Shown piece by piece: positions 22,035-30,420 of a stretch of DNA of 35,112 bases. The translations under genes were made by a program, and so were the position numbers. The first letter of the stretch is position 1; each line of letters opens with the position of its first letter. The DNA comes from Streptomyces antimicrobicus (lineage in GTDB: Bacteria > Actinomycetota > Actinomycetes > Streptomycetales > Streptomycetaceae), in the NCBI RefSeq assembly GCF_020532625.1, contig NZ_JAJAUY010000060.1, positions 1-35,112 of the forward strand, in the 5' to 3' direction. A model generated the notes under the pieces. That model ran no database searches and was not told the DNA's origin. It saw nothing but the letters and a program-made list of their open reading frames with translations.

Positions 22035-23532
22035 CGCGCACGGGCCGCTCCTGCCCGGGCGGGGCGGGCGGGGCGGGCGGGCCCGCGAGCTCCAGTGCCC
22101 GGTGCGCCAGCCACAGGTCGTGGCGGGCGCTCGGGGACTGCAGCAGCGAGCGTTCCAGCAGCACCTCGACCCGGGTCAGCCGCTTGCGCGCCCCGGGCAC
22201 CGACAACCCGAGCGCGGCCGCCGCCGGGGCCAGCCGGGCGTCGTGGCGCAGCCAGGTCCGTACGGTCTCCCACGCCTCGGGCGGCGCCTCGGGCCCGGCC
22301 AGCGGGGCGAGTTGGCGACGGGCCCACGCGGTGAGCGCGGGCGCCCGCAGGACGTCGTCCAGCCGGAGGGGACCGGCGGGCGACGGCTGCGGCCGGGCCG
22401 GGGCGCCGCCCGGGGTCAGCCGCAGGGCCAGGGACAGCGCCGCCTGGTCGGCGAGCCGGTCCAGGTCCAGGCCGAGCACCCCCTCCACGAGCCGCAGCCG
22501 GGTGGCCAGGGTGTTGCGGTGGATCTTCAGCAGCCGCGTGGCGCGCGAGGCGAACCCCAGCCAGGCGTGCGCGGTGGCGCGCAGTTCCTGGGCGCCGGGG
22601 TCCTGCGGCCGCCCCGGCACGTACCGGTGCAGCGGGGCGAGCAGGGCCGCGGCCCAGTCGGCGCCCGCCTCGTGCGCGGCCAGCTCCGGTTCGGGTCCGG
22701 CGGAGCCGAACCGGGCGTGCCGCTCGCCGCGGCCGCGGGCGACGGCCATCGCGTGGAAGGCCTGGGTGTAGGCGGCCGGGGCCTGCCCCAGGTGCACCTG
22801 CTCGCTCACCCCGGCCACGCAGTCGGGGGCCACCGCCACCAGCGCCTCGGCCAGCGGGTCGTGGTCGGCGCGGGGGGCGGCGGGATCGGTGGGCGCCAGG
22901 ACGATCAGGTGCCGCGCGTGGACCGGGCAGCGCACGATCCAGGCGCGCCCGGCGGTGAGTTCCCCGCAGGCCCGGGTGACGGCGGCGCGTCGGCCGGCGG
23001 GGCACTCCACCACGTACATCCGCAGCGGATCGGGCAACGGCGGGGTCAGGGCCTCCGCGATCTGCCGGGCCGTGGACAGCCGGCCGTTCATCAGCAGGTG
23101 CAGGACCGCCTCGCGGGCCCGGGCCTCGGCCACGGCGGTCCGCTCGGCGCGCCGGGCGGCGTCCTCCGCGCGCAGCACCAGGGCGAGCGGTACGGCGGCG
23201 TCGGCGAGCAGCGTGGCCGCAGCCGGCGGATGCGGGCGCGGCAGGAGGGCCGCCAGGGTGCCGGGCCCGTCGAGGGTGAACAGCAGCGCGGTGGCGCCGT
23301 CGCCCTCCAGGACGGCCGACCGCACCCCCCGGGCCGTCAGTTCGGCCGCGCCGCGGGCCACGAGCTCGGCCGCGGGCCCGGGCGGCGGCGCCTGGCCGGG
23401 GGCGCCGGCCCCGGTCGCGTCGAGCACCCCGGTCCAGCCGCCCAGCCGGGTGCCGAGCCAGCGCAGCAGCGCGGCGGACCCGCCGGTGTGGGCCAGGCGG
23501 TGGGCCTTGAGGACGTCGTCGGAACGCGACAT
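22021..23532 (-). CDS. PucR/CdaR-type transcriptional regulator with two C-terminal HTH segments
   Basis: A protein of 503 residues. The N-terminal half is Ala/Leu-rich and GAF-like, with LEGDGATALLFTLDGPGTLAALL. A PucR-type GGDEF-like middle follows (DPLRMYVVECPAGRRAAV). The first C-terminal HTH begins near residue 336 (LKIHRNTLATRLRLVE), the classical PucR helix. A second similar segment begins near residue 445 (GARKRLTRVEVLLERSL), so the tail appears duplicated. Such proteins usually activate nearby purine, sugar or secondary-metabolism genes; the target here could be the polyketide locus or the molybdenum hydroxylase, neither shown. The ATG at 23532 has AGGAA nine bases upstream. Confidence 0.82.
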   Translation of the reverse strand: MSRSDDVLKAHRLAHTGGSAALLRWLGTRLGGWTGVLDATGAGAPGQAPPPGPAAELVARGAAELTARGVRSAVLEGDGATALLFTLDGPGTLAALLPRPHPPAAATLLADAAVPLALVLRAEDAARRAERTAVAEARAREAVLHLLMNGRLSTARQIAEALTPPLPDPLRMYVVECPAGRRAAVTRACGELTAGRAWIVRCPVHARHLIVLAPTDPAAPRADHDPLAEALVAVAPDCVAGVSEQVHLGQAPAAYTQAFHAMAVARGRGERHARFGSAGPEPELAAHEAGADWAAALLAPLHRYVPGRPQDPGAQELRATAHAWLGFASRATRLLKIHRNTLATRLRLVEGVLGLDLDRLADQAALSLALRLTPGGAPARPQPSPAGPLRLDDVLRAPALTAWARRQLAPLAGPEAPPEAWETVRTWLRHDARLAPAAAALGLSVPGARKRLTRVEVLLERSLLQSPSARHDLWLAHRALELAGPPAPPAPPGQERPVRVPPP

Positions 23533-23548
23533 GAGGGAGGTTTCCTTA

Positions 23549-23597
23549 GATCCGGATCATCGCGCCGCCGCATTCAACCACCCACCGCACACTGTGC
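23549..23597. promoter_or_regulatory. Two perfect palindromes upstream of the PucR-type gene
   Basis: GATCCGGATC (23549-23558) and GCACA-C-TGTGC (23587-23597) lie 17-65 bases upstream of the PucR-type start. They are candidate operators, possibly for autoregulation. The remaining bases to 23683 show no gene. Confidence 0.35.
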
Positions 23598-23683
23598 GCA
23601 CTGATACCGCTCGTGCGAGGTCACTGGGCGGACCGAAGCCGGTTCCCGGTGCCGCCTGCGCCTAGATTGGGCCACGGGCGGTC

Positions 23684-23718
23684 GGGTCCCGGAGCCCACG
23701 GGGGAGGCCCCGGGACCC
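23684..23718 (-). terminator. Hairpin after the molybdenum hydroxylase operon
   Basis: A perfect 9-bp inverted repeat, GGGTCCCGG and CCGGGACCC, with a 17-base loop, 53 bases after the stop of the iron-sulfur subunit gene. It should end the two-gene operon. Confidence 0.55.
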
Positions 23719-23771
23719 TTCTGTCGCGGCCCGCCCCGCTGCCGCTCGCCGCCCCGCTGCCGGGCCCGGCC

Positions 23772-24227
23772 TCACATGCGGGCCGCCGCCGCCTTGATCG
23801 CCTCGCGGATCCGGACGTACGTGCCGCAGCGGCAGATGTTGGCGATGGCGTCGATGTCCTCGTCGGTCGGTTCGGTGGTGCGCCGGAGCAGCGCGACCGC
23901 GGCCATGATCTGACCGGGCTGGCAGAACCCGCACTGGGCGACGTCCAGCTCCAGCCAGGCCTCCTGCACCGGGTGCAGCCGGTCCCCGTCCGCCAGGCCC
24001 TCGATGGTGGTCACCTCCCGGCCGGCGCACGCCGACACGGGCACGACGCACGGCCGGACGTCCTGGCCGTCGAGGTGGCTGGTACAGGCCTTGCAGACGT
24101 CCACGCCGCAGCCGTACTTGGGGCCGCGGACGTCGAGCAGGTCGCGCAGCACCCACAGCAGGGGCAGGTCGTCGGGGGCGTCCACGGTGACGCTGCGCCC
24201 GTTGACGGTGAAGGTGTGCGAGGGCAC
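23772..24227 (-). CDS. (2Fe-2S) subunit of a molybdenum hydroxylase (IorA/CoxS-like)
   Basis: A protein of 151 residues with two [2Fe-2S] clusters. The plant-type N-terminal cluster uses C40, C45, C48 and C60; the helical C-terminal cluster uses C99, C102, C132 and C134 (CGFCQPG ... CRCGTY). It passes electrons from the molybdopterin subunit to an acceptor. It has no signal peptide, while its partner has a Tat signal, so it is probably exported as a passenger of the folded complex. It lies 57 bases downstream of the large-subunit gene. No FAD subunit is present, as in isoquinoline oxidoreductase IorAB and related aldehyde dehydrogenases. Confidence 0.92.
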   Translation of the reverse strand: MPSHTFTVNGRSVTVDAPDDLPLLWVLRDLLDVRGPKYGCGVDVCKACTSHLDGQDVRPCVVPVSACAGREVTTIEGLADGDRLHPVQEAWLELDVAQCGFCQPGQIMAAVALLRRTTEPTDEDIDAIANICRCGTYVRIREAIKAAAARM

Positions 24228-24284
24228 GTGGGTCGCTCCTGGAGTCGTGGCCCGGCCGGCGCGGGGGGATCGGCGGGGGGGAGA

Positions 24285-26495
24285 TCAGCGGGGGTAGGGG
24301 GTGAAGTCGACGTCGAAGTCGAGGGGGAAGCTGCGCGGCTTGGTGCCCGTCGCCCGGGCGTAGGCGTTGGCGATGGCGCCCACCGCGGCGGGCACGCCCA
24401 GTTCGCCGGCGCCGCCGGGCTCGTCGCCGGTCGCGGGCAGCACGAACACCCTCACCTCGCGCGGGGCGTCCCGCTGGGTGGCCCAGTGGAACTGGCTGTA
24501 ACTGCCCTCCAGCGGCAATCCCTTGTCCAGGTGCAGTCCCGCCCGCAGGGTCGTGGAGACGGCGTCGGTGAGCCCGCCGATCATCTGCGCCTCCAGGCCC
24601 CGCGGGTTGACCGGCAGGCCGACGTCCACGGCGATGACCGCCCTGGTGACCCGGACGTGCCCGGGGTCGCGGGTGTCGATCTCGACCAGGCAGGCCGTAC
24701 GGGACTTGTACTCCTCGTGGAAGGCGATGCCCTGGGCGCAGCCGGCGGGCATCGGCCGTCCCCACCGCCCCTCCTGGGCCGCCTTGTCCAGGACGGCGCG
24801 CTGGGCGTCGGTCTTGAGGAAGGCCCGGCGGAAGGCGTACGGGTCCTTGCCGAGCCGCTGCGCCAGTTCGTCCACCACGATCTCCTCGGCGCCGCGGGTG
24901 TTGGCGGAGTACACCGAGCGCCAGGAGCCGGTGGGGATGCCGGTCGGCACCTCGGTGAGCGCCTGCGTGGTGAGGCCGAAGTGGTACGGGGACTTCACGG
25001 TGGTGAGGAACAGGGTCTGGGCGAGGGTCGCGTTGCCGAGGCCCAGCGGCAGCTTCGCCGCCGTGGCGGTGACGATCTCGCCGAGGCCGTGCCGGAAGTC
25101 GGTCTCGACGGCGGCCACCCGGTGCTCGAAGCTGAGCACCTCGCCGAGGGCGTAGGTGGCGCGGACGCGGTGGTGGGTGGCCGGGCGCATCCGGCCGTGC
25201 CGGGTGTCGTCCACCCGGGTCCACATCAGCCGGACCGGTCGCCGGCAGGCCTTGGAGACCCGGGCGGCCTCCAGGGCGGCGTCGAAGAAGAGGCGGCGGC
25301 CGAAGGAGCCGCCTGCCTGGACGACGTGGACCGTCACCTTCGACAGCGGCAGCCCGAGTTCGGCGGCGATGGTCTCCTGGGCGACGATCGGCGCCTTCAG
25401 CCCGGCCCAGATCTCGGCGCGGTCGTCGCGTACGTCGGCCACCGCGCCGTTGGTCTCCAGCGGGGCGTGGCTGACGAAGGCGAAGTCGAACTCGGCGTCC
25501 ACGTACGGGGTGAGCAGCGGCGGCAGCAGGGGCGGCGGGTTGACCGCGCGCAGCTTCGCGCGGACCTGCTCGTCGGAGAGCTGGTCGGCGGGGCCGGGGC
25601 CCCACCGGACCTGGAGGGCGGCCCGGGCGTCGAGGGCCTGGCCGAAGGTCTCGGCGACGACGGCGACCCCGGTGGGGATCGTCACCACGTCGAGCACGCC
25701 GGGCATGGCGCGCACGGCGGCGGTGTTGGCGACGGAGACGACGGTGCCGCCGAGCGTGGGCGGGCGGCGCACCACGCACGGCTTGGCGCCGGGCACGTCG
25801 AGGTCGAGGGTGTACTCCATCGCCCCCGTGACCATGGCCCGGGCGTCGATCCGGTTGACCGGGGTCCCGACGAGCCGGTGCCGGGAGGCCGGCTTGGGAG
25901 CGGCGCCGAGGACCACCAGGCCGGGGTCGGCGGCGGCGGTGGCGAGGCTGCCGTAGCCGGCGCTGCGCCCGTCGGGGGCGTGGACGGCACCGGCGGCGGT
26001 GGTCAGGCCGGCCGTGGGCAGCTGCCAGCGGGCCGCGGCGGCCGCGACCAGCCGGGCCCGGGCGGTGGCGGCGGTGTGCCGGACGGGGTCGTAGAGGGAG
26101 CGGACCGAGTTGGAGCTGCCGGTCAGCTGGTTGAACAGCAGCTCGGGCCGGGCGTCGTCCAGCTCCACCCGTACGTCGGCCGGCCGGAGGTCGAGCTCCT
26201 CGGCGACCAGCACGGCGACCGCGGTGGTCAGGCCCTGCCCGACCTCCTCGCGCGGCAGCCGGAAGCGGACCGCGCCGTCGGTGCCGACGGTGAGGACCAG
26301 CATCCCCGCGGTGGGGGCTCCGGCCAGCTTGAACAGGTCGCCCAGGTCGACCAGATCGGCGGGGGCGGGCAGGCTCGGCACCACGGCGCCGGCCTGCTGC
26401 GGCGCGAGCAGGTCGGCCCCGGCCCGGGTGGCGACGGCGAGGGTCGGCGCGGCGACCAGGTAGGAGAGAAAGGTGCGCCGGCTCCGGCCCGTCAT
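24285..26495 (-). CDS. Tat-exported molybdopterin subunit of a molybdenum hydroxylase (IorB/aldehyde oxidase-like)
   Basis: A protein of 736 residues from an ATG preceded by GAGGAGC. It opens with a twin-arginine signal (RSRRTFLSYLVAAPTLAVA). The rest is the xanthine dehydrogenase/aldehyde oxidase large-subunit fold: REEVGQGLTTAVA, VQAGGSFGRRLFFDAALEAA, IPTGSWRSVYSANTRGAEE and a C-terminal GGAGELGVPAAVGAIANAYA whose E698 is the expected catalytic Glu. It oxidises an aldehyde or an N-heterocycle with water as oxygen source; the substrate is unknown. Export means electrons must go to an external or membrane acceptor such as a cytochrome, which is not encoded here. Cofactor-insertion chaperone genes (XdhC type) are also not seen. 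Confidence 0.9.
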   Translation of the reverse strand: MTGRSRRTFLSYLVAAPTLAVATRAGADLLAPQQAGAVVPSLPAPADLVDLGDLFKLAGAPTAGMLVLTVGTDGAVRFRLPREEVGQGLTTAVAVLVAEELDLRPADVRVELDDARPELLFNQLTGSSNSVRSLYDPVRHTAATARARLVAAAAARWQLPTAGLTTAAGAVHAPDGRSAGYGSLATAAADPGLVVLGAAPKPASRHRLVGTPVNRIDARAMVTGAMEYTLDLDVPGAKPCVVRRPPTLGGTVVSVANTAAVRAMPGVLDVVTIPTGVAVVAETFGQALDARAALQVRWGPGPADQLSDEQVRAKLRAVNPPPLLPPLLTPYVDAEFDFAFVSHAPLETNGAVADVRDDRAEIWAGLKAPIVAQETIAAELGLPLSKVTVHVVQAGGSFGRRLFFDAALEAARVSKACRRPVRLMWTRVDDTRHGRMRPATHHRVRATYALGEVLSFEHRVAAVETDFRHGLGEIVTATAAKLPLGLGNATLAQTLFLTTVKSPYHFGLTTQALTEVPTGIPTGSWRSVYSANTRGAEEIVVDELAQRLGKDPYAFRRAFLKTDAQRAVLDKAAQEGRWGRPMPAGCAQGIAFHEEYKSRTACLVEIDTRDPGHVRVTRAVIAVDVGLPVNPRGLEAQMIGGLTDAVSTTLRAGLHLDKGLPLEGSYSQFHWATQRDAPREVRVFVLPATGDEPGGAGELGVPAAVGAIANAYARATGTKPRSFPLDFDVDFTPYPR

Positions 26496-26814
26496 GCTGC
26501 TCCTCGTCCGCAGGGTTACCGGCACGTAGCGTAGCGAGCCGATCTTCACACCGGAACCCCTCGACCGGGCGGAACGCCTCGGTCCGGGGGAACCTCCGGC
26601 GGGTGGCCGGAGCGGACCGGGGGGGTCCTTCGAACGGGGGGCGGCGCGGGCGCGCGGTTGCCGCCGGTCCACTCCGGACCGACACGTTCGTGTGTTCCGC
26701 GAGGCTCGCCCGTACGTACGGAACGGTCGTCCGGAAGGCCGGTTTCCGGCCGCGGGAGGAGGATGGAAGCAGGGACCGAAACCGGCAGGGGGGAAGGCAA
26801 GGGAGGTGTCCTCG
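26496..26814. other. Gene-free divergent region with inverted repeats
   Basis: The space between the molybdenum hydroxylase operon and the SCO4226-like gene. It holds a direct repeat GCTAC-GCTAC on the minus strand near 26527-26537, the palindrome CGTACGTACG at 26711-26720, and a perfect GGCCGG-TTT-CCGGCC hairpin (26737-26751) that also forms CCGGAA/TTCCGG (26731-26749). These may be promoters or operators of the flanking genes. I see no coding region in it. Confidence 0.4.
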
Positions 26815-27063
26815 ATGACCCAGTTCATGGACGTCCACACCGGCATGAAGGGCATTACGGCGGACCAGCTGAGCGAAGCCCACCGGGCCGACCTCGCGAT
26901 CGAGGCGGAGGAAGGCGTGCACTTCAAGAGCGCGTGGGCGGACCCGGACAGCGGAGTCGTCTACTGCCTCTCGGAGGCGCCGTCGGCCGAGGCCGTCCAG
27001 CGGATCCACGAGCGGGCCGGCCATCCGGCCACGGAGATCCACCCGGTGCCGCTCACGGTCTGA
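26815..27063 (+). CDS. SCO4226-like nickel-binding protein (DUF4242)
   Basis: A protein of 82 residues: MTQFMDVHTGMKGITADQL, EAEEGVHFKSAWADPDSGVVYCL, SEAPSAEAVQRIHERAGHPA. This nearly matches, from memory, Streptomyces coelicolor SCO4226, a dimeric ferredoxin-like alpha+beta protein reported to bind nickel. The His residues in VHTGM, GVHFKS, RIHERAGH and EIHPV are candidate ligands. Its physiological role is unknown. GGGAGG lies eight bases before the ATG. It stands alone, ahead of the PAS-SpoIIE phosphatase gene on the same strand with about 196 bases between. Confidence 0.9.
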   Translation: MTQFMDVHTGMKGITADQLSEAHRADLAIEAEEGVHFKSAWADPDSGVVYCLSEAPSAEAVQRIHERAGHPATEIHPVPLTV

Positions 27064-27123
27064 GCGGAACCGGTCCCACCGGAAGAGGTGACCGGAAACA
27101 TTCGCACAGGACAGGGGGGTCGG

Positions 27124-27144
27124 CAGGCCTTTGGCATATGCCTG
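27124..27144. promoter_or_regulatory. Nested inverted repeats upstream of the phosphatase gene
   Basis: GGCATATGCC (27133-27142) is a perfect AT-centred palindrome, enclosed by CAGGC (27124-27128) and GCCTG (27140-27144). It lies about 120 bases upstream of the phosphatase ATG and after the SCO4226-like gene. TTGGCA at 27131-27136 overlaps it and could be a -35 element. The role is tentative. Confidence 0.35.
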
Positions 27145-27259
27145 ACGCAAGGACGTAACGGATGTTGCCAAACGCCTTACAGGTGCTCTCGCGCTGTGCC
27201 ACAGTCGTGACAGGTCCTTCCTTCAGACTTGGCCGTGCCGCGCCTGTATCGGAGTTCTC

Positions 27260-28705
27260 ATGCCGCCCCACCTGTTCGCGGACCGTCCTGCGCAGCCCCC
27301 GGAGCCCGGGTCGGTGGACGCACTGATCAAGCAGACCCGACGACTTCGGGGTGACGTGGACGCGGTGCGCCGCGACACCGTCGTGGACGACGACGACGCC
27401 CAGGGCCGCTGGCAGCGCGCGCTGTGCGACCTCGCCGTGCACCAGCTCGACGACCTCGGCGAGCACCTCGGCCAGCTCAAGGAGGGCCTGCCGCCCGTCC
27501 CGGAGCTCGACCTCGACCTCGACCGCGGCGACGAGGACGCGCGGATCCTGCCCGAGCCGGCCGCCGAGTCCGGTCAGACCCGCGTCGGCAGCGCCGAGTG
27601 GAACCTGCTCACCGACGAGGTCACCTGGTCCGACGAGCTGTTCCAGATCTTCGGCCGCTCCCCCGAAGCAGGTCCGCTCTCCCTCGACGAACTGGGTTCG
27701 ACGCTCTTCTCCGAGGACCAGCCGCTGCTGACGCGGATGGTGACCGCCTGCCTGGTCGACGGCAAGGCCATCGACGGGGAGTTCCGCATCGTCCGCACCG
27801 ACGGGCGCGTACGCACCCTGCACGTGCGGGGCGAACCGGTCCTCGACAACGACGGCTGCACCGCCTCCATGTGGGCCGTGCTGCGTGACGTCAGCGAACT
27901 GCGGCGCAGCGAGCGGGCGGTGCGCGAGTCCCGCGAGTCGCTCCAGCGCCAGCAGCAGATCGCCCGCACCGAACACCGGCTCGCGGTCGAGCTCCAGGAG
28001 GCCGTCCTGCCTTCGTGGCGCGGCTCGCTGCGGTTCCCGCACGGCAGCAACGGCACCCTGGACGTGGCCGCGCACTACCTGCCCTCCGCGTCCAGCGCGC
28101 TGATCGGCGGCGACTGGTACGACGCGCTCGAACTGCCCGACGGCAGCTCGATGCTGACGGTCGGCGACCTCACCGGCCACGGGGTGACCGCCACCTCCGG
28201 GATGGCCATGATGCTCGGCGCGCTGCGCGGCATGGCGATGGCCGGGATCCAGCCGGGCCCGCTGATGGGCTGGCTCAACCAGCTGCTGGAGACCTCCGTG
28301 CAGCCCGCGCTCGGCTCCGCCGTGTGCTGCCGGTACGACCCCGCGCGCGGGGTGCTGTCGTGGGCGCAGGCCGGCCACCCCGCGCCGCTGCTGTTCCGCA
28401 ACGGCGAGGGCCGCGCCCTCCAGCCGCCCGAGGGCGTGCTGCTGGGCGCGACCTCCGGGGCGACGTACGGACAGGCGGAGGAGCGCCTGGAGGCCGGCGA
28501 CGTCCTCGTGCTGCACACGGACGGACTGACGCCCCGCAGCATCGAGTTCAGCCGGGCCGACAGCACCGAGCGCCTCCTGGGCCTGGCCCCTCGGCTGTCC
28601 GCGGTACGGTCGGCCCAGGAGGGCGTCCGGACGGTGATCGAGGAGTTCGGCGAGACCGAGCGCGAGGACGACGCCTGCGTCCTGGTCGCCCGGATCGAGG
28701 CCTAG
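27260..28705 (+). CDS. PAS-domain SpoIIE/RsbU-type serine phosphatase (PP2C)
   Basis: A protein of 481 residues. Residues 1-100 are acidic and helical (DLDLDLDRGDEDA). A PAS domain follows (about 105-215: EWNLLTDEVTWSDELFQIFG ... MWAVLRDVSELRRSE), then a coiled coil (about 215-250) and a SpoIIE/PP2C domain (about 250-480). Metal-binding Asp residues appear in GGDWYDALEL, VGDLTGHGV and DDACVLV, and LPSWRG marks the domain start. It should remove phosphate from an anti-anti-sigma factor (STAS) in response to a PAS signal, switching on an alternative sigma factor. No anti-sigma or STAS gene is adjacent. GGAG at 27251-27254 sets the ATG. Confidence 0.9.
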   Translation: MPPHLFADRPAQPPEPGSVDALIKQTRRLRGDVDAVRRDTVVDDDDAQGRWQRALCDLAVHQLDDLGEHLGQLKEGLPPVPELDLDLDRGDEDARILPEPAAESGQTRVGSAEWNLLTDEVTWSDELFQIFGRSPEAGPLSLDELGSTLFSEDQPLLTRMVTACLVDGKAIDGEFRIVRTDGRVRTLHVRGEPVLDNDGCTASMWAVLRDVSELRRSERAVRESRESLQRQQQIARTEHRLAVELQEAVLPSWRGSLRFPHGSNGTLDVAAHYLPSASSALIGGDWYDALELPDGSSMLTVGDLTGHGVTATSGMAMMLGALRGMAMAGIQPGPLMGWLNQLLETSVQPALGSAVCCRYDPARGVLSWAQAGHPAPLLFRNGEGRALQPPEGVLLGATSGATYGQAEERLEAGDVLVLHTDGLTPRSIEFSRADSTERLLGLAPRLSAVRSAQEGVRTVIEEFGETEREDDACVLVARIEA

Positions 28706-28746
28706 GCGAGCGCGCCGGACCCCGCACCCCCAGGCTCGACGGCTGC

Positions 28747-28780
28747 GCCGGGGCCCGGTCCCCAGGACCGGTGCCCCGGC
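28747..28780. terminator. Bidirectional hairpin between phosphatase and nsdA-like genes
   Basis: GCCGGGGC (28747-28754) pairs with GCCCCGGC (28773-28780), and inside it CCGGTCC pairs with GGACCGG around a 3-base loop; a single T bulges. This is a 15-bp stem between convergent genes. Confidence 0.65.
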
Positions 28781-28837
28781 GTCGGCGTGCCGGGGCGGGT
28801 TCCCCCGGGGGCCCGCCCGCCGCGCGGGCGACGGGGC

Positions 28838-30331
28838 TCACACCTCCCCGGTACGGGTGCGGGCCGAGGGGATGTTCGGCAGGGCGTGCTTGATCTCCTG
28901 GCGCAGGTCCTCGATCCGCCCGTACCCGGCGTACTGGCCCGTCAGCCGGTACATCTCCCGCAGCCGGTCCCAGGTGCGGTGCGAGGAGGTCTCGTTCATG
29001 GAGACCAGGGCCAGCCGCGCGTAGCGGTCGGCCTGCTCCGGGTCGTCGGCGATGAAGCACGCCGAGGCCAGGGAGATGTAGTCGAAGATCTGCGAGCGGT
29101 TGTGGCCGGACGACCGCAGGCGCAGCGCCTCCTTGGCGTGCCGGGCGGCGATCGGCGCGGCGGACGGGTCGTGCTCGGCGAGGGTGCGGAACGCCAGCGC
29201 CTGCATGCCGTGCAGGTCGGCGGCGTCGAAGTGCTGCATCCAGCTCGGCGGGGGTACGTCGCCCTTGTCGGAGACGAACAGCTCCTCGGCCTCGCCCAGC
29301 GTGCGCCGCATGGCCTGGCCCTTGCCCATCGCCGCCTGCGCCCAGGCCTCGATGGTGTGCAGCATGGCGCGGGTGCGCGGCAGGGTCTGGTCACCGGAGC
29401 CGGACTGGGCCAGCTTCATCAGGTCCAGCGCCTCGTGGGGCTTGCCCAGGTGCACCATCTGGCGCGCGGCCCGGGACAGCGCCTCGCCCGCCCGCGGCCG
29501 GTCGCCCCCCTCGCGGGCGGCGTGCGCGGCGATGACGAAGTACTTCTGGGCGGTGGGCTCCAGCCCCACGTCGTGGGACATCCAGCCCGCCAGGACCGCC
29601 AGGTTGGCCGCCACCCCCCACAGCCGGCGCTGGAGGTGGTCGGGGTGGCGGTACGCGAGCATGCCGCCCACCTCGTTCAGCTGGCCCACCACGGCTTTGC
29701 GCTGGAGCCCACCGCCTCTGGACGCGTCCCAGGCGCGGAACACCTCCACGGAGCGCTCCAGGGCCTCGATCTCCTGGGAGCCGATGGGCGCCGCCTCGTA
29801 GCGGTCGTAGCCGGCGGGATCGGCCTGGTGGGGATCGCCGGCGCGGGACGCGCGGGCGGCGGGGGCGGGGTCGGTGTGCAGCCAGTCGTACATGACGTTG
29901 CTGAGGGCAGAGCCCGCGGTGAGCGCGGCGCCCGCGCCCATCAGGCCACGACGGTTGAGCATGAGGTCCATTCCCGTGAATTCGGTGAGGACCGCAGCAG
30001 TCCGTTCGGGCGCCCACGGCAAGCCGTCGGGGTTGTCCTTCGCCCCGCCGCCCTGCCGTTTCGAGGTGCGCCGCTGCCGTACGAACCCGAGGTCCTCGAT
30101 GGTCACGACACGACCGAGCCGCTCGGTGAACAGGGCCGCAAGAACGGTCGGCACCGGTTCGCGCGGGGTCTCCCCCATGTCGATCCAGCGCCGGACCCGC
30201 GAGGTGTCGGTGGCCAGCTGGTGGTGGCCCATGGCCGCCGCCTGCCGGTTGACCATCCTCGCGAGTTCGCCCTTCGACCAGCCCGCCAGGCCGAACAGGT
30301 CGTTCAGACGGGTGTTGGGTCCTTTGCTCAC
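28838..30331 (-). CDS. nsdA: NsdA-like TPR regulator of development and antibiotic production
   Basis: A protein of 497 residues, the size of NsdA (SCO5582), a negative regulator of sporulation and antibiotic production in Streptomyces. The N-terminus (LNDLFGLAGWSKGELARMVNRQA, ATDTSRVRRWIDMG) is HTH-like; residues about 190-480 are tetratricopeptide-type helical pairs (YFVIAAHAAREGG, GEALSRAARQMVHLGK, ALAFRTLAEHD). A hydrophobic stretch near 130-145 (GLMGAGAALTAGSALS) is a Tat-like or buried helix. The GTG at 30331 has GGGGG upstream. I identify it as NsdA-like from recalled sequence; a different TPR regulator of this group is possible. It is divergent from the TTA-containing APH-family gene. 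Confidence 0.75.
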   Translation of the reverse strand: MSKGPNTRLNDLFGLAGWSKGELARMVNRQAAAMGHHQLATDTSRVRRWIDMGETPREPVPTVLAALFTERLGRVVTIEDLGFVRQRRTSKRQGGGAKDNPDGLPWAPERTAAVLTEFTGMDLMLNRRGLMGAGAALTAGSALSNVMYDWLHTDPAPAARASRAGDPHQADPAGYDRYEAAPIGSQEIEALERSVEVFRAWDASRGGGLQRKAVVGQLNEVGGMLAYRHPDHLQRRLWGVAANLAVLAGWMSHDVGLEPTAQKYFVIAAHAAREGGDRPRAGEALSRAARQMVHLGKPHEALDLMKLAQSGSGDQTLPRTRAMLHTIEAWAQAAMGKGQAMRRTLGEAEELFVSDKGDVPPPSWMQHFDAADLHGMQALAFRTLAEHDPSAAPIAARHAKEALRLRSSGHNRSQIFDYISLASACFIADDPEQADRYARLALVSMNETSSHRTWDRLREMYRLTGQYAGYGRIEDLRQEIKHALPNIPSARTRTGEV

Positions 30332-30390
30332 GTCAAGCCCCCAGGTTCTCGGCTGAGTTGACAGTAGCCCGACGTCAGATGCCGAGCGAC

Positions 30391-30420
30391 TATTCGCCAG
30401 GGTTCGCCAGGGTCCGCCAG
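30391..30420. repeat. Three tandem 10-bp repeats in the nsdA-like / APH divergent region
   Basis: Three consecutive 10-base units, TATTCGCCAG, GGTTCGCCAG and GGTCCGCCAG, share TCGCCAG or CCGCCAG once per helical turn. They lie 60-89 bases upstream of the nsdA-like start and 144-173 bases upstream of the APH-family start. They are candidate operators placed on one face of the helix. Confidence 0.55.

Noticed and set aside
23613..26534. A 973-codon open frame on the plus strand
   Set aside because: Antisense to the molybdenum hydroxylase genes; low-complexity Gly/Val/Arg composition.
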